Positions 40,402 to 47,424 of a stretch of DNA of 64,000 bases are shown here, piece by piece. The position numbers were made by a program, and so were the translations under genes. Source of the DNA: Dysosmobacter sp. Marseille-Q4140 (lineage in GTDB: Bacteria > Bacillota > Clostridia > Oscillospirales > Oscillospiraceae). How positions within the stretch are numbered: the stretch's first letter is position 1; each line of letters starts with the position of its first letter. The notes under the pieces were generated by a model. The model was not told the origin of the DNA. It did no database searches and saw only the letters and a program-made list of their open reading frames with translations. The stretch lies in contig CP073694.1 of assembly GCA_018228705.1 (NCBI GenBank), positions 1,984,001 to 2,048,000 of the forward strand. The letters are read 5' to 3'.

Positions 40402-40434
40402 AAAAAAACAGCACCTGCTGTTGCAGGCGCTGTC
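40402..40434 (-). terminator. Terminator of tRNA-Val
   Basis: On the minus strand ACAGCGCCTGC/GCAGGTGCTGT with a 4-nt loop is followed by seven T, directly after the tRNA. Confidence 0.92.
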
Positions 40435-40436
40435 GG

Positions 40437-40513
40437 TGGTGGACGATACAGGACTCGAACCTGTGACCCCCTGCACGTCAAGCAGGTGCTCTAGCCAGCT
40501 GAGCTAATCGTCC
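40437..40513 (-). tRNA. tRNA-Val (anticodon GAC)
   Basis: The complementary strand folds into a full cloverleaf: acceptor GGACGAT/ATCGTCC, D stem GCTC/GAGC, anticodon stem CCTGC/GCAGG with loop TTGACGT, and T arm ACAGG-TTCGAGT-CCTGT. The terminal CCA is encoded. The anticodon GAC reads valine codons GUC and GUU. Confidence 0.97.
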
Positions 40514-40702
40514 GAAGCGGAACATATATAAAATACACGAAACAAACCCGTTTGTCAACTGTTTTCTTTTGATTTTCCGGGATTTTTTACGGCGCCCCGG
40601 CGGGGGGAGAAATTTTCCGCCGCCGGGGCCGGACTTTCGCGCAAGTTTTCGCCCTCTGCCGCGTATACTGGCGGGGAGCCCATTTGCAAAGGAGGAACCC
40701 AT

Positions 40703-40780
40703 ATGCATACACAGCCTTCCGCCGGCGGCGACGTGGACGATCTGATCTTTCAGGACACGTGGTGCATCAGCCAGCGTTGA
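40703..40780 (+). CDS. 25-residue peptide gene, unknown function
   Basis: A tiny frame encoding 25 residues: a 9-residue N-terminal part with H, Q and two Gly, an acidic D-V-D-D turn, then LIFQDTWCISQR, with one Trp and one Cys adjacent. It has an ideal AAAGGAGGA ribosome site 6-7 nt before the ATG, a TATACT box at 40664-40669 and a terminator 7 bp after its stop, so it looks like a purpose-built transcription unit. No maturation enzyme or exporter gene is beside it. It could be a signalling or regulatory peptide or a modified-peptide precursor; nothing known is recognised. Confidence 0.6.
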   Translation: MHTQPSAGGDVDDLIFQDTWCISQR

Positions 40781-40787
40781 GGACCCG

Positions 40788-40814
40788 GGACGCCGCTTTT
40801 CGCGGCGTCCTTTT
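40788..40814 (+). terminator. Terminator of the 25-residue peptide gene
   Basis: A 9-bp perfect stem (40788-40796 with 40802-40810) with a 5-nt loop and TTTT, 7 bp after the peptide stop and 8 bp before the convergent mnmA stop. Confidence 0.85.
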
Positions 40815-40821
40815 GCGTATC

Positions 40822-41874
40822 TCAGCAGATGGTGCCGCCGCCGGCCACCGCCTCTCCCACGTACAGCACCACCGCCTGCCCGGCGGTGACGGCCCGCTGG
40901 GGCTCCGCAAAGGTCACGCGGAGCCGCCCGTCCGGCAGGACCTCCGCCATGGCGGCGGCCTCTCTCTGGGTGTACCGGGTCTTGGCGGTCACCGCCAGGG
41001 GGCCCTCCGGCGCAGGCACGGAGAGCCAGTTGACCCGCTGGGCCGTCAGCTCCGTGGTGTACAGGGCGCTGTCCGGCCCCAGGACGATCCGGTTGCCCGC
41101 CGCCTCCTTGCGCAGCACGTACACCGGCTCCCCGGCGCTGACGCCCAGGCCCTTCCGCTGGCCCGGAGTGTAGCAGGGCAGGCCCCTGTGGCGGCCCAGC
41201 ACCCGGCCGGTCTCGTCCACGAAGTCCCCGGGCACCAGCTCCGCGCCGCTGGCGGCCAGGAAGGCGGCGTAGTCCCCGTCGGGGATGAAGCAGATGTCCT
41301 GGCTGTCCGCCTTCCGGGCGTTGGCGAGGCCCCGGGCTTCCACCATCTGCCGAATGGCGGGCTTGTCGTAGTCCCCCAGGGGCAGCAGCAGGTGGGAGAG
41401 CTGGCGCTGGGTCAGCTGGTAGAGGACGTAGCTCTGGTCCTTGCGCCGGTCGGCGCCCCGCAGCAGCCGCCAGCGGCCCTCCGCCCGGTCCACCCGGGCG
41501 TAGTGGCCGGTGGAGAGGAAGTCCGCCCCCTGCTCCAGGACCCAGTCCAGCAGGGCGCCGAACTTGATCTCCCGGTTGCAGTCCACGCAGGGGTTGGGGG
41601 TCCGGCCCGCCAGGTACTCCGACACGAAGCGGTCCATGACGGCGGTGCGGAACCGCTCCCGCAGGTCCAGCACCCGGTGTGGGATGCCCAAAGCCTCCGC
41701 CGCCCGGCGGGCGGAGGCGATTTCCGCCTCCGCGGTCTCCACCGCCCCGGGGCAGCTCTGGAGCCGCAGCGTCACGCCCCACACGTCGTATCCCGCCTCC
41801 GCCAGCAGCAGCGCGGCGGCGGCACTGTCCACGCCGCCGCTCATGGCCACGGCCACGGTCCCCTTCTTCGCCAT
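40822..41874 (-). CDS. mnmA: tRNA-specific 2-thiouridylase
   Basis: A 350-residue enzyme thiolating U34 of tRNA Lys, Glu and Gln. The PP-loop reads AVAMSGGVDSAAAA (about 8-21), the first catalytic cysteine is in NPCVDCNREIKFG near 95-107, STGHYAR follows, and the second cysteine is in DSQDICFIPDG near 190. RHRGLPCYTPGQRKGLG starts the C-terminal barrel region. The ATG follows AGGAGGTGG at 7 nt. It is monocistronic here. Confidence 0.97.
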   Translation of the reverse strand: MAKKGTVAVAMSGGVDSAAAALLLAEAGYDVWGVTLRLQSCPGAVETAEAEIASARRAAEALGIPHRVLDLRERFRTAVMDRFVSEYLAGRTPNPCVDCNREIKFGALLDWVLEQGADFLSTGHYARVDRAEGRWRLLRGADRRKDQSYVLYQLTQRQLSHLLLPLGDYDKPAIRQMVEARGLANARKADSQDICFIPDGDYAAFLAASGAELVPGDFVDETGRVLGRHRGLPCYTPGQRKGLGVSAGEPVYVLRKEAAGNRIVLGPDSALYTTELTAQRVNWLSVPAPEGPLAVTAKTRYTQREAAAMAEVLPDGRLRVTFAEPQRAVTAGQAVVLYVGEAVAGGGTIC

Positions 41875-41964
41875 GGAACCACCTCCTCTGGTCAATCGCC
41901 TTATTGTACCCTATTTCCGGGCAAAAGAAAACCCCCGGTCCGCCGGGCAGCGGAACCGGAGGGA

Positions 41965-42780
41965 TCAGCCCTGATTGCGCAGCAGAAAGGCCTTGGCCGG
42001 CAGGGCGTCCGCCAGGGCCAGCAGCGTCCGGTTGAAGCCGCCGGAGTAGTCCAGCGCCACGTCGGACAGGCCCGGGGTGCCGGTCTGCCGGTCCGGGATG
42101 GACAACGTGAACCGGGAGCCCTTCCCCACGGACGATTCGGCCATGATGGTGCCGCCGTGGCCCTCGGCGATGCGGCGGCACAGGGGCAGGCCCAGGCCCA
42201 GGCCCTGGGGGGCGGGCGCCAGAGGCTCCCCGTGGAGATAGCGGTCGAACAGGGCCTCCAGATGCTCCGGGGCAATGCCCCGGCCGGTGTCCTCCACCGA
42301 CAGCAGCACCCGCTTTGCGTGGAACTTCAGCTCCACGGTGACGGTGCCGCCGGCGGGCGTGAACTTGAGAGCGTTGGATAGCAGCTGGTGGACCAGCAGC
42401 TCCAAGCCCGGCAGATGAAAGGCGCACACGTGCTGGTCCGCGGCGCAGACAAACCGGAGCTCCAGGCCCAGCAGTGCCGCGGGGCCCTCCGCCTGAACGC
42501 ACAGCTCCCGGACGGTGTCCACGATGTCCCGGTCCTGGAGGGGCAGGGGCTGGCCGCCGCCCAGGTACTGGGATGCCGCGGACAGATCGTTCACCAGCCG
42601 CAGCAGCTGGTAGTAGCTCTGGTCCAGCAGGGCCGCCCGGGCGTCCAGCTCCGGGTCCTGCTCCCGCTGGGCCGGAGGCACCAGCTGAGACGCCGCCAGG
42701 CGCAGGTTGCTCAGGGCGCCCCGCAGCTGGGCGGCGATATTGGCAAACAAAAGCGCCTGCTGGCGCTCGTCCTGTTCCAT
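41965..42780 (-). CDS. Histidine-kinase-like ATPase lacking the phospho-acceptor histidine
   Basis: A 271-residue soluble protein with a HisKA-like helical hairpin (about 8-70) and an intact GHKL ATPase domain (about 110-235): N box HQLLSNALKFTPAGG, DTGRGIAPEHLEALFDRY, and GLGLGLPLCRRIAEGHGG. In the position of the canonical S-H-E-L-R-T-P it reads A-A-Q-L-R-G-A (A16-A17-Q18), so the phosphorylated His is Ala17. It has no sensor or membrane segment and no regulator gene beside it. It may be a regulatory pseudokinase or use another partner domain. The ATG follows AAAGGAG. Confidence 0.85.
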   Translation of the reverse strand: MEQDERQQALLFANIAAQLRGALSNLRLAASQLVPPAQREQDPELDARAALLDQSYYQLLRLVNDLSAASQYLGGGQPLPLQDRDIVDTVRELCVQAEGPAALLGLELRFVCAADQHVCAFHLPGLELLVHQLLSNALKFTPAGGTVTVELKFHAKRVLLSVEDTGRGIAPEHLEALFDRYLHGEPLAPAPQGLGLGLPLCRRIAEGHGGTIMAESSVGKGSRFTLSIPDRQTGTPGLSDVALDYSGGFNRTLLALADALPAKAFLLRNQG

Positions 42781-42985
42781 GGCGGCTCCTTTCCCGCGCC
42801 GGAGGCGCGATGGGTGTAGCATGTGCCGGAGGATAGGCCCAAAATCGTGGAAAAGCCTGGCTCCGGCACCATCAGCATAGCAAAAAACCCTCTGGAAAAC
42901 AAGAAGTTTGTCGAATTTTGGAAGATGAAGTCGAATCGTGTCGGCGGACCGCTTGGATAAACTCACAAGAAAATTTACGAAACAG

Positions 42986-43038
42986 TACGTAAATTTTACG
43001 TAAATAACATGAGAAAATTTTCTCAGACATGCTATAAT
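42986..43038 (+). promoter_or_regulatory. gap promoter with two palindromic operators
   Basis: An extended -10, TGCTATAAT (TATAAT at 43033-43038), lies 59 bp before gap with a weak ATGAGA -35 at 43009. A perfect 14-bp palindrome GAGAAAATTTTCTC (43011-43024) covers the spacer and a second, TACGTAAA-T-TTTACGTA (42986-43002), lies just upstream. This is a typical repressor layout; the regulator is unknown. Confidence 0.65.
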
Positions 43039-43096
43039 GGGGCCACCGCCGGTTGGGGGCATCCCACGGCGAAGATCATGAATTTGGAGGAACGGT

Positions 43097-44122
43097 ATGG
43101 CGATCAAAGTGGGCATCAACGGCTTTGGCCGGATCGGGCGGGTGGCGCTGCGGTGCATGGTGGAGCGGGGCTGCGGCAGCTATGACATCCGGGGCATCAA
43201 CCTGCGCAGCGCGGACCTGGACTACATGGTCTATCAGGTGAAATACGACTCGGTGTTCCGCACCTTTACCGGCGCGGTGGAGCGGGACGACCGCCACCTG
43301 ATCATCAACGGCCGGAAGATCCGGGTATACAGTGAGGAAAACGCCGCCGACATCCCCTGGGACGACTGCGGCGCGGAATACATCATCGAGTCCACCGGCG
43401 CCTACTGCACCACGGAGCGGGCCTCGGCCCATCTGGTCCACGGGGCAAAAAAGGTCATCATCTCCGCCCCCGCCAAGGACGACGTGACGCCCACCTTTGT
43501 CATGGGTGTGAACCATAAAAAGTACACCACGGACATGGACGTGGTGTCCAACGCCTCCTGCACCACCAACTGTCTGGCTCCCATGACCAAGGTCATCCAC
43601 GACACCTTCGGCATCTCCCAGGCACTGATGAGCACCATCCACGCCGCCACTGCCAAGCAGAAGGCGGTGGACGCCCGGGCGGGCCGGGACTGGCGCACGG
43701 GCCGCAGCGTCCTGGGCAACATCATCCCCTCCACCACCGGCGCGGCGAAGGCCGTGGGCGTGGTGATCCCGGAGCTGAAGGGAAAGATGACCGGCATGAG
43801 CTTCCGGGTGCCCACCAACGACGTCTCCGTGGTGGATCTGACGGCCCGGCTGATCCAGCCCGCCAGCTACCACGACGTGTGCGTGGCCATGGAAAACGCC
43901 GCCAAGAACAGCATGAAGGGCATCATCACCTGCACCTGCGACCAGGTGGTCTCCTCGGACCTGACGGGCTTTTCCGAGACCTGCATCTTTGACGAGACGG
44001 CGGGCATCATGCTGGACGACAACTTCGTCAAGCTCATCGCCTGGTATGACAACGAGTGGGGCTATACCAACAAGATCCTGGATCTGATGGCCCACATGCA
44101 CGCCGTGGACAGCGGAGATTGA
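43097..44122 (+). CDS. gap: Glyceraldehyde-3-phosphate dehydrogenase, type I
   Basis: A 341-residue glycolytic enzyme oxidising glyceraldehyde-3-phosphate with NAD and phosphate. It begins VGINGFGRIGRVALR, has the catalytic cysteine in SNASCTTNCLAP near 151-162, the expected catalytic histidine region IHAATAKQKAVDA and the C-terminal WYDNEWGYTNKILD. A few insertions and the 341-residue length are within family range. It is monocistronic, without pgk or tpi beside it, with a dedicated regulated promoter and strong terminator. Confidence 0.97.
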   Translation: MAIKVGINGFGRIGRVALRCMVERGCGSYDIRGINLRSADLDYMVYQVKYDSVFRTFTGAVERDDRHLIINGRKIRVYSEENAADIPWDDCGAEYIIESTGAYCTTERASAHLVHGAKKVIISAPAKDDVTPTFVMGVNHKKYTTDMDVVSNASCTTNCLAPMTKVIHDTFGISQALMSTIHAATAKQKAVDARAGRDWRTGRSVLGNIIPSTTGAAKAVGVVIPELKGKMTGMSFRVPTNDVSVVDLTARLIQPASYHDVCVAMENAAKNSMKGIITCTCDQVVSSDLTGFSETCIFDETAGIMLDDNFVKLIAWYDNEWGYTNKILDLMAHMHAVDSGD

Positions 44123-44132
44123 AACCGAGCGC

Positions 44133-44168
44133 AAAAAAGCACGTCCTTACAGGACGTGCTTTTTTCTC
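44133..44168. terminator. Bidirectional terminator between gap and the PIN-like gene
   Basis: A 14-bp stem (44133-44146 with 44152-44165) with A-run before and T-run after it, functional in both directions and overlapping no essential codons except near the convergent stop at 44167. Confidence 0.92.
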
Positions 44169-44874
44169 AGGTGGCCGCCGGTTCCGCCGGCTTTTTCCGG
44201 CGGCGTCCGCCCCGGTGGGAGCGGGACTTGGCCGGTGCGGGGGGCGTCTCCGGCTGGTCGGCCGGGGCCTTTTCCGCAGGCGCGGCGGGGACCTCGGCGG
44301 CGGGCGCCTCGCTCTGGGCCGCCTTGGCGGCCTTGGACCGGCCGCGGCGGCGGACGGCGGGCTTTTTCTCCTCCGCCGGCGCCGGCGGGGCGAACAGCTC
44401 CTCCAGATGGGCGTAGGCCAGGTCCCCCTGGACCTGCCCGAACTCCAGCCGCAGGGCCTGGGCCAGCTCCTCCCGGCTGGCGGTGCGCATCAGGAAGGAC
44501 GCGCGCAGACAGCTCTGGATGGAGGGACGCAGGGCCACCTCCCGGAAGGTGTCGGCGTAGCGGACCCACAGGGCGCTGATGGCGGCCTCATAGCCCTTGT
44601 CCTGGCTGATGACATAGGCAAAGTCCGCCTCACCCCGGCCCACCAGGACCCCCAGTTCCGTGATGATCTGGAAGTCGATGGAATTCTTGCCGCCCTTGAC
44701 GCTCTCCAGATACTGGACCTTGGCCCGGGTGTTGGCGCAGAGCTTCTGGATGCCGGCCAGGGACTGGCCCCTGCCGTAAAAGACCAGGACGGAGTCCTCT
44801 TCCGTCAGCAGCTCGATGCCCTGAAGGCCGGTGCCGATGTTGTTGTCGCCGTCCACCAAAAAAATCATTTTCAT
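44167..44874 (-). CDS. PIN/NYN-like domain protein with basic tail
   Basis: A 235-residue protein. The N-terminal domain (about 1-115) has acidic residues in FLVDGDNNIG, a later VFYGRGQ, NSIDFQIITELG and YVISQDKGYE, the layout of PIN/NYN ribonuclease-like folds. A helical part (about 115-160) follows and the C-terminus (about 165-235) is a low-complexity Ala/Pro/Glu stretch ending RSHRGGRRRKKP, likely an RNA- or nucleic-acid-binding tail. The start is uncertain: no clear ribosome site precedes M-K-M. Function unknown; a role in RNA turnover is possible. Confidence 0.75.
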   Translation of the reverse strand: MKMIFLVDGDNNIGTGLQGIELLTEEDSVLVFYGRGQSLAGIQKLCANTRAKVQYLESVKGGKNSIDFQIITELGVLVGRGEADFAYVISQDKGYEAAISALWVRYADTFREVALRPSIQSCLRASFLMRTASREELAQALRLEFGQVQGDLAYAHLEELFAPPAPAEEKKPAVRRRGRSKAAKAAQSEAPAAEVPAAPAEKAPADQPETPPAPAKSRSHRGGRRRKKPAEPAAT

Positions 44875-44940
44875 GGAAATTGTACTTTCTTTCGTTGTTT
44901 TTAGCCGTTGCCTCCGCAAAGACCGGTTTTAGTATAACAG

Positions 44941-45202
44941 ATGTTTCCCAAACGCACAAGGGGAGGCGGAGCGGAAAAAAGGGGGACCGCTCTGCGGTCC
45001 CCCGGAGACGCTCTGAAAGAGAAGGGCTCCTTCCGGAACGGGAAGGAAGATAGTTACGAAAGAAACCCAGGAGGGGTGTCTTTCGTTTTCAATAATCCGT
45101 TTTTCAGCCCTTTTTAAAGGTCTGAAAAACTTGCTCAGCCTGTCGAAACGCCCTTTCGACAGGCTGAGGGGGACCGCTCTGCGGTCCCCCGGAGATGGTG
45201 AT
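44941..45202. other. Intergenic cluster of inverted repeats, no gene seen
   Basis: Four hairpins in 220 bp: GGGGGACCGC-TCT-GCGGTCCCCC at 44981-45003, an imperfect CGAAAGA/TCTTTCG pair at 45057-45086, TTTTCAG/CTGAAAA at 45101-45129, and a 15-bp perfect stem at 45134-45168 that runs directly into a second identical copy of the first (28-bp identity, 44981-45008 and 45168-45195). The last copy lies 8 bp past the hpf stop and may end its transcript. Confidence 0.7.
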
Positions 45203-45748
45203 TTATTCTTCCTCGTCGGTGACGATCAGGCCGTAGCCGCCGTTCTTGCGCTGGTAGACGATGGAGAGGCTGTCGTCGTCGCTGTTGCGGAACACGAAGA
45301 AGCTGTGGTCCAGCAGGTTCATCTGCAAAATAGCCTCCTCGGCGCTCATGGGCTTGACGGCGAAGCGCTTGGTGCGGACGATCTGGAACTCCTTCTCCTC
45401 CGTGACCTCAAAGTCGTCGGTGGGAGCGGGCGGCGGGAAGCCCTCGCTGCGCAGTCGCTTGGCCAGGCGGGTCTTGTTCTTCAGGATCTGGCGCTCGATG
45501 TATCCGACAGCGGCGTCGATGGCGCCGCGCATATCTCCGTCAGGAGCCTCCGTCTGAGCCCGCAGCAGCGTGCCGCCGCCGCGAATGGTGATCTCCACCG
45601 TGCACAAGTGGTCTTTCTCCACCGAGAATGTGACAAATGCGGTGGTATCCTCCCGGAAATAACGGTCCAGCTTGGAGATCTTCTTCTCGGCAAAGGCTTT
45701 GATGGAATCGTTCATGGGAACTTTCTTGCAGGCGAAGGTACACTTCAT
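45203..45748 (-). CDS. hpf: Ribosome hibernation promoting factor, long form
   Basis: A 181-residue protein. The N-terminal S30AE domain (about 1-100) binds the 30S decoding region; the C-terminal domain (about 125-181) with RTKRFAVKPMSAEEAILQMN and HSFFVFRN drives 100S ribosome dimer formation. The long form is the Firmicute type. The start follows AAAGGAG. Its upstream region is unusually long and structured. Confidence 0.96.
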   Translation of the reverse strand: MKCTFACKKVPMNDSIKAFAEKKISKLDRYFREDTTAFVTFSVEKDHLCTVEITIRGGGTLLRAQTEAPDGDMRGAIDAAVGYIERQILKNKTRLAKRLRSEGFPPPAPTDDFEVTEEKEFQIVRTKRFAVKPMSAEEAILQMNLLDHSFFVFRNSDDDSLSIVYQRKNGGYGLIVTDEEE

Positions 45749-45800
45749 CGAAATCGCTCCTTTCGTGTGAAAGAGAGTGCGGGGTACCTCTCTTTAATTT

Positions 45801-45837
45801 AGTATACCACAGCCGGACCCTTTTGAAAAGGGTCCGG
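45801..45837 (-). promoter_or_regulatory. hpf promoter overlapped by a hairpin
   Basis: On the minus strand TTTTCA (45829-45824) and TATACT (45806-45801) are 17 bp apart. A 12-bp-arm palindrome CCGGACCC...GGGTCCGG (45813-45837) covers the spacer and -35, so it may be an operator or the end of a transcript from further upstream. Confidence 0.55.
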
Positions 45838-45914
45838 CGCCGGATTTGCAAAATGTTCAAAAGTGGCTTCGACGCCCTTCGGCAAAAGGAGAGAAAAAGC
45901 GGCAAAAGCTCCTG

Positions 45915-46018
45915 TTTACAAGGATGCTCCGGCGGGTGTATGATAATTGAGGAAGCTTTCCAATATCCCACCCGCTTGGGCCGCCGTGGCGCGAAACGCG
46001 CCGGGCGGCTCCTTTTTA
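45915..46018 (+). ncRNA. Candidate small RNA with own promoter and terminator
   Basis: TTTACA (45915-45920), 18 bp, TATGAT (45939-45944) could start a transcript near 45951 that ends in a strong terminator (stems 45980-45985/46004-46009 and 45988-45993/45997-46002, then CCTTTTT). The product would be about 68 nt, with GGAA-GCT-TTCC inside. No ribosome site or reasonable frame is present. The palindromic arms GCGGGTG/CACCCGC (45932-45938, 45969-45975) include part of the promoter, so a structured leader on the opposite strand, upstream of hpf, is the alternative. Confidence 0.4.
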
Positions 46019-46020
46019 TG

Positions 46021-46050
46021 ATAAAAGCGGAGACGCACCGGCGTCTCCGC
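46021..46050 (-). terminator. Terminator of the divIC-S1 transcript
   Basis: On the minus strand a 10-bp perfect stem GCGGAGACGC/GCGTCTCCGC (46027-46050) is followed by TTTTAT, 10 bp after the S1-domain gene stop. Confidence 0.9.
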
Positions 46051-46059
46051 TGAAGGGCT

Positions 46060-46530
46060 TTATTTGCGTCTGCGGCCGCCCCGCTTGCCGTCAATGCTGC
46101 GGTTGAGGTCCGCCATCTTCCCCTCGGAGGAGGAGAGGAACTGCTTGAGCTTGTCCTCGAAGGACTGGTCCCCGGAGGGAGGCAGAGGCTGCTGGCCCCG
46201 GGGCGTGAACCGGGGCGCCTGGGCGGGCCGGGGCGCGCTGCCTGCACCCGGACGGGGGCCGCCGGGCCGGGGGCCTCTGGGGGCGGGCCGCTCCTGCTGG
46301 GGCAGGGTCCGCTTGATGGAGAGGTTGATCTTCCCGTTCTCCGTGGAGAGGACCAGCACCTTCACGGTCTGCCCCTCCTGCAAATAGTCGTGTACGTCGT
46401 TGACAAAGGTGTTGGCGATCTCGGAGATATGTACCAACCCGGACCTCCCCCCCTCCAGCGCCACAAAGGCGCCGAATTTGGTGATGGAGGTCACTTTGCC
46501 TTCCAGAATGCTCCCAACCTGAAGCTCCAT
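46060..46530 (-). CDS. yabR: S1 RNA-binding domain protein (YabR-like)
   Basis: A 156-residue protein. The N-terminal S1 domain (about 1-75) reads VGSILEGKVTSITKFGAFVA then GLVHISEIA and NGKINLSIKR. A long Pro/Gly/Arg-rich linker (about 80-120) and a helical/basic C-terminus (FEDKLKQFLSSSEGKM, GKRGGRRRK) follow. It matches YabR, which lies after divIC in Bacillus; its role is probably RNA or ribosome association. GGAG is 14 nt from the ATG, longer than usual. Confidence 0.88.
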   Translation of the reverse strand: MELQVGSILEGKVTSITKFGAFVALEGGRSGLVHISEIANTFVNDVHDYLQEGQTVKVLVLSTENGKINLSIKRTLPQQERPAPRGPRPGGPRPGAGSAPRPAQAPRFTPRGQQPLPPSGDQSFEDKLKQFLSSSEGKMADLNRSIDGKRGGRRRK

Positions 46531-46661
46531 ACGGTGTAATGTTTCTCCTTCCGGGTAATTTTTTCACCGCCCCGCGGGGGCGGAACACAGACAATGGAAA
46601 AGACCGGGGCTTGGCGCAAGCGGGAGAGGCGGGACGCACCTCCCTCGCCGCCCGGCACCGG

Positions 46662-46958
46662 TCAGTTGCTCACATCGTAAATGACGATCTCGTTGGGTGC
46701 CACATAGCCCAACTCATCCCGGGCGATCTCCAGCATCTTTTCCCGGGTGTTTCCCTCGGCGATGTCCTGGGACAGGGCGTCGTTTTCCTGCTGCTGAAGC
46801 TGGACCTGCTGTGCCAGCTGGTCCTTTTCCGCCTCGGCCTCCTGCACCTGAGCGTGGAGACTGCGCAGCTGGAGCCCCATGGCCGCCAGCAGCACCACCA
46901 GCAGCACCTTGGTGAACAGGCTTGCGCGGGTGCGCGTCTTTTCCTTGCGTGCCGCCAT
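46662..46958 (-). CDS. divIC: Septum formation initiator DivIC/FtsB
   Basis: A 98-residue bitopic protein: a short basic cytoplasmic tail, one transmembrane helix (about 14-32), then a coiled coil (about 34-75, Q/E-rich) and the family end EIARDELGYVAPNEIVIYDV. It works with FtsL and DivIB at the division septum. It lies between yabQ and the S1 gene as in Bacillus subtilis. A strong AAAGGAGGG site fixes the start. The yabQ frame continues across most of it. Confidence 0.92.
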   Translation of the reverse strand: MAARKEKTRTRASLFTKVLLVVLLAAMGLQLRSLHAQVQEAEAEKDQLAQQVQLQQQENDALSQDIAEGNTREKMLEIARDELGYVAPNEIVIYDVSN

Positions 46959-47418
46959 GGTACCGCCCTCCTTTGTAAAAATGCCGCTTTCCTGGGATTT
47001 TTCTTATTGTATAACATTTGGCCGCAAAATAAAAGAGATTTTTTCCGCGGATCCGGATTTTTTTGCAAAAACTTTTCAGCCAGCGCAGCGGAAGCGCCCC
47101 AAGGGCGATCAGCTGGGCCAGGGTATCCACCCAAAAATCCCACACCGGCCGCAGCGCCGCCGAAAAGGCGCAGAAGAACACCACCGCGCCGCCGGCGATG
47201 CCCAGCAGCAGGTACAGCCGCAGCTCCCCTGTCCGGCGCAGCAGAAACAAAAAGACCGCGCTGCCCGCCGTCAGGCAGTACAGCAGGTCCAGTGCCGCCG
47301 TGAGCCGGGGCAGCCGCAGCCGGAAGGGACGCAGCAGATCATACAGCAATCCCGCCGCCAGGCCCAGTAAAATGGACCAGAGAAAGGTCAGCAGCTGCTG
47401 GGAGACGGTGCTTTCCAT
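46714..47418 (-). CDS. yabQ: Spore cortex protein YabQ, with an abnormal C-terminal extension
   Basis: A membrane protein needed for spore cortex formation. The first 150 residues look like YabQ: helices at about 6-28, 42-60 and 66-90, with LLYDLLRPFRLRLPRL and AGSAVFLFLL. From about residue 154 the frame enters divIC, which is read in another frame, and runs 245 bp to its first stop, giving 80 residues of Gly/Ala/Arg/Pro low complexity that are just the alternate reading of divIC. Either the normal yabQ stop was lost or a frameshift lies near 46980. The start is weakly supported, overlapping the end of yabP region. Confidence 0.75.
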   Translation of the reverse strand: MESTVSQQLLTFLWSILLGLAAGLLYDLLRPFRLRLPRLTAALDLLYCLTAGSAVFLFLLRRTGELRLYLLLGIAGGAVVFFCAFSAALRPVWDFWVDTLAQLIALGALPLRWLKSFCKKIRIRGKNLFYFAAKCYTIRKIPGKRHFYKGGRYHGGTQGKDAHPRKPVHQGAAGGAAGGHGAPAAQSPRSGAGGRGGKGPAGTAGPASAAGKRRPVPGHRRGKHPGKDAGDRPG

Positions 47419-47424
47419 GGCCGC

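Noticed and set aside
45823..46053. 76-codon plus-strand frame in the hpf-S1 gap
   Set aside because: No ribosome site, and the frame crosses two terminators and the promoter-like sequence. A non-coding RNA explains the region better.
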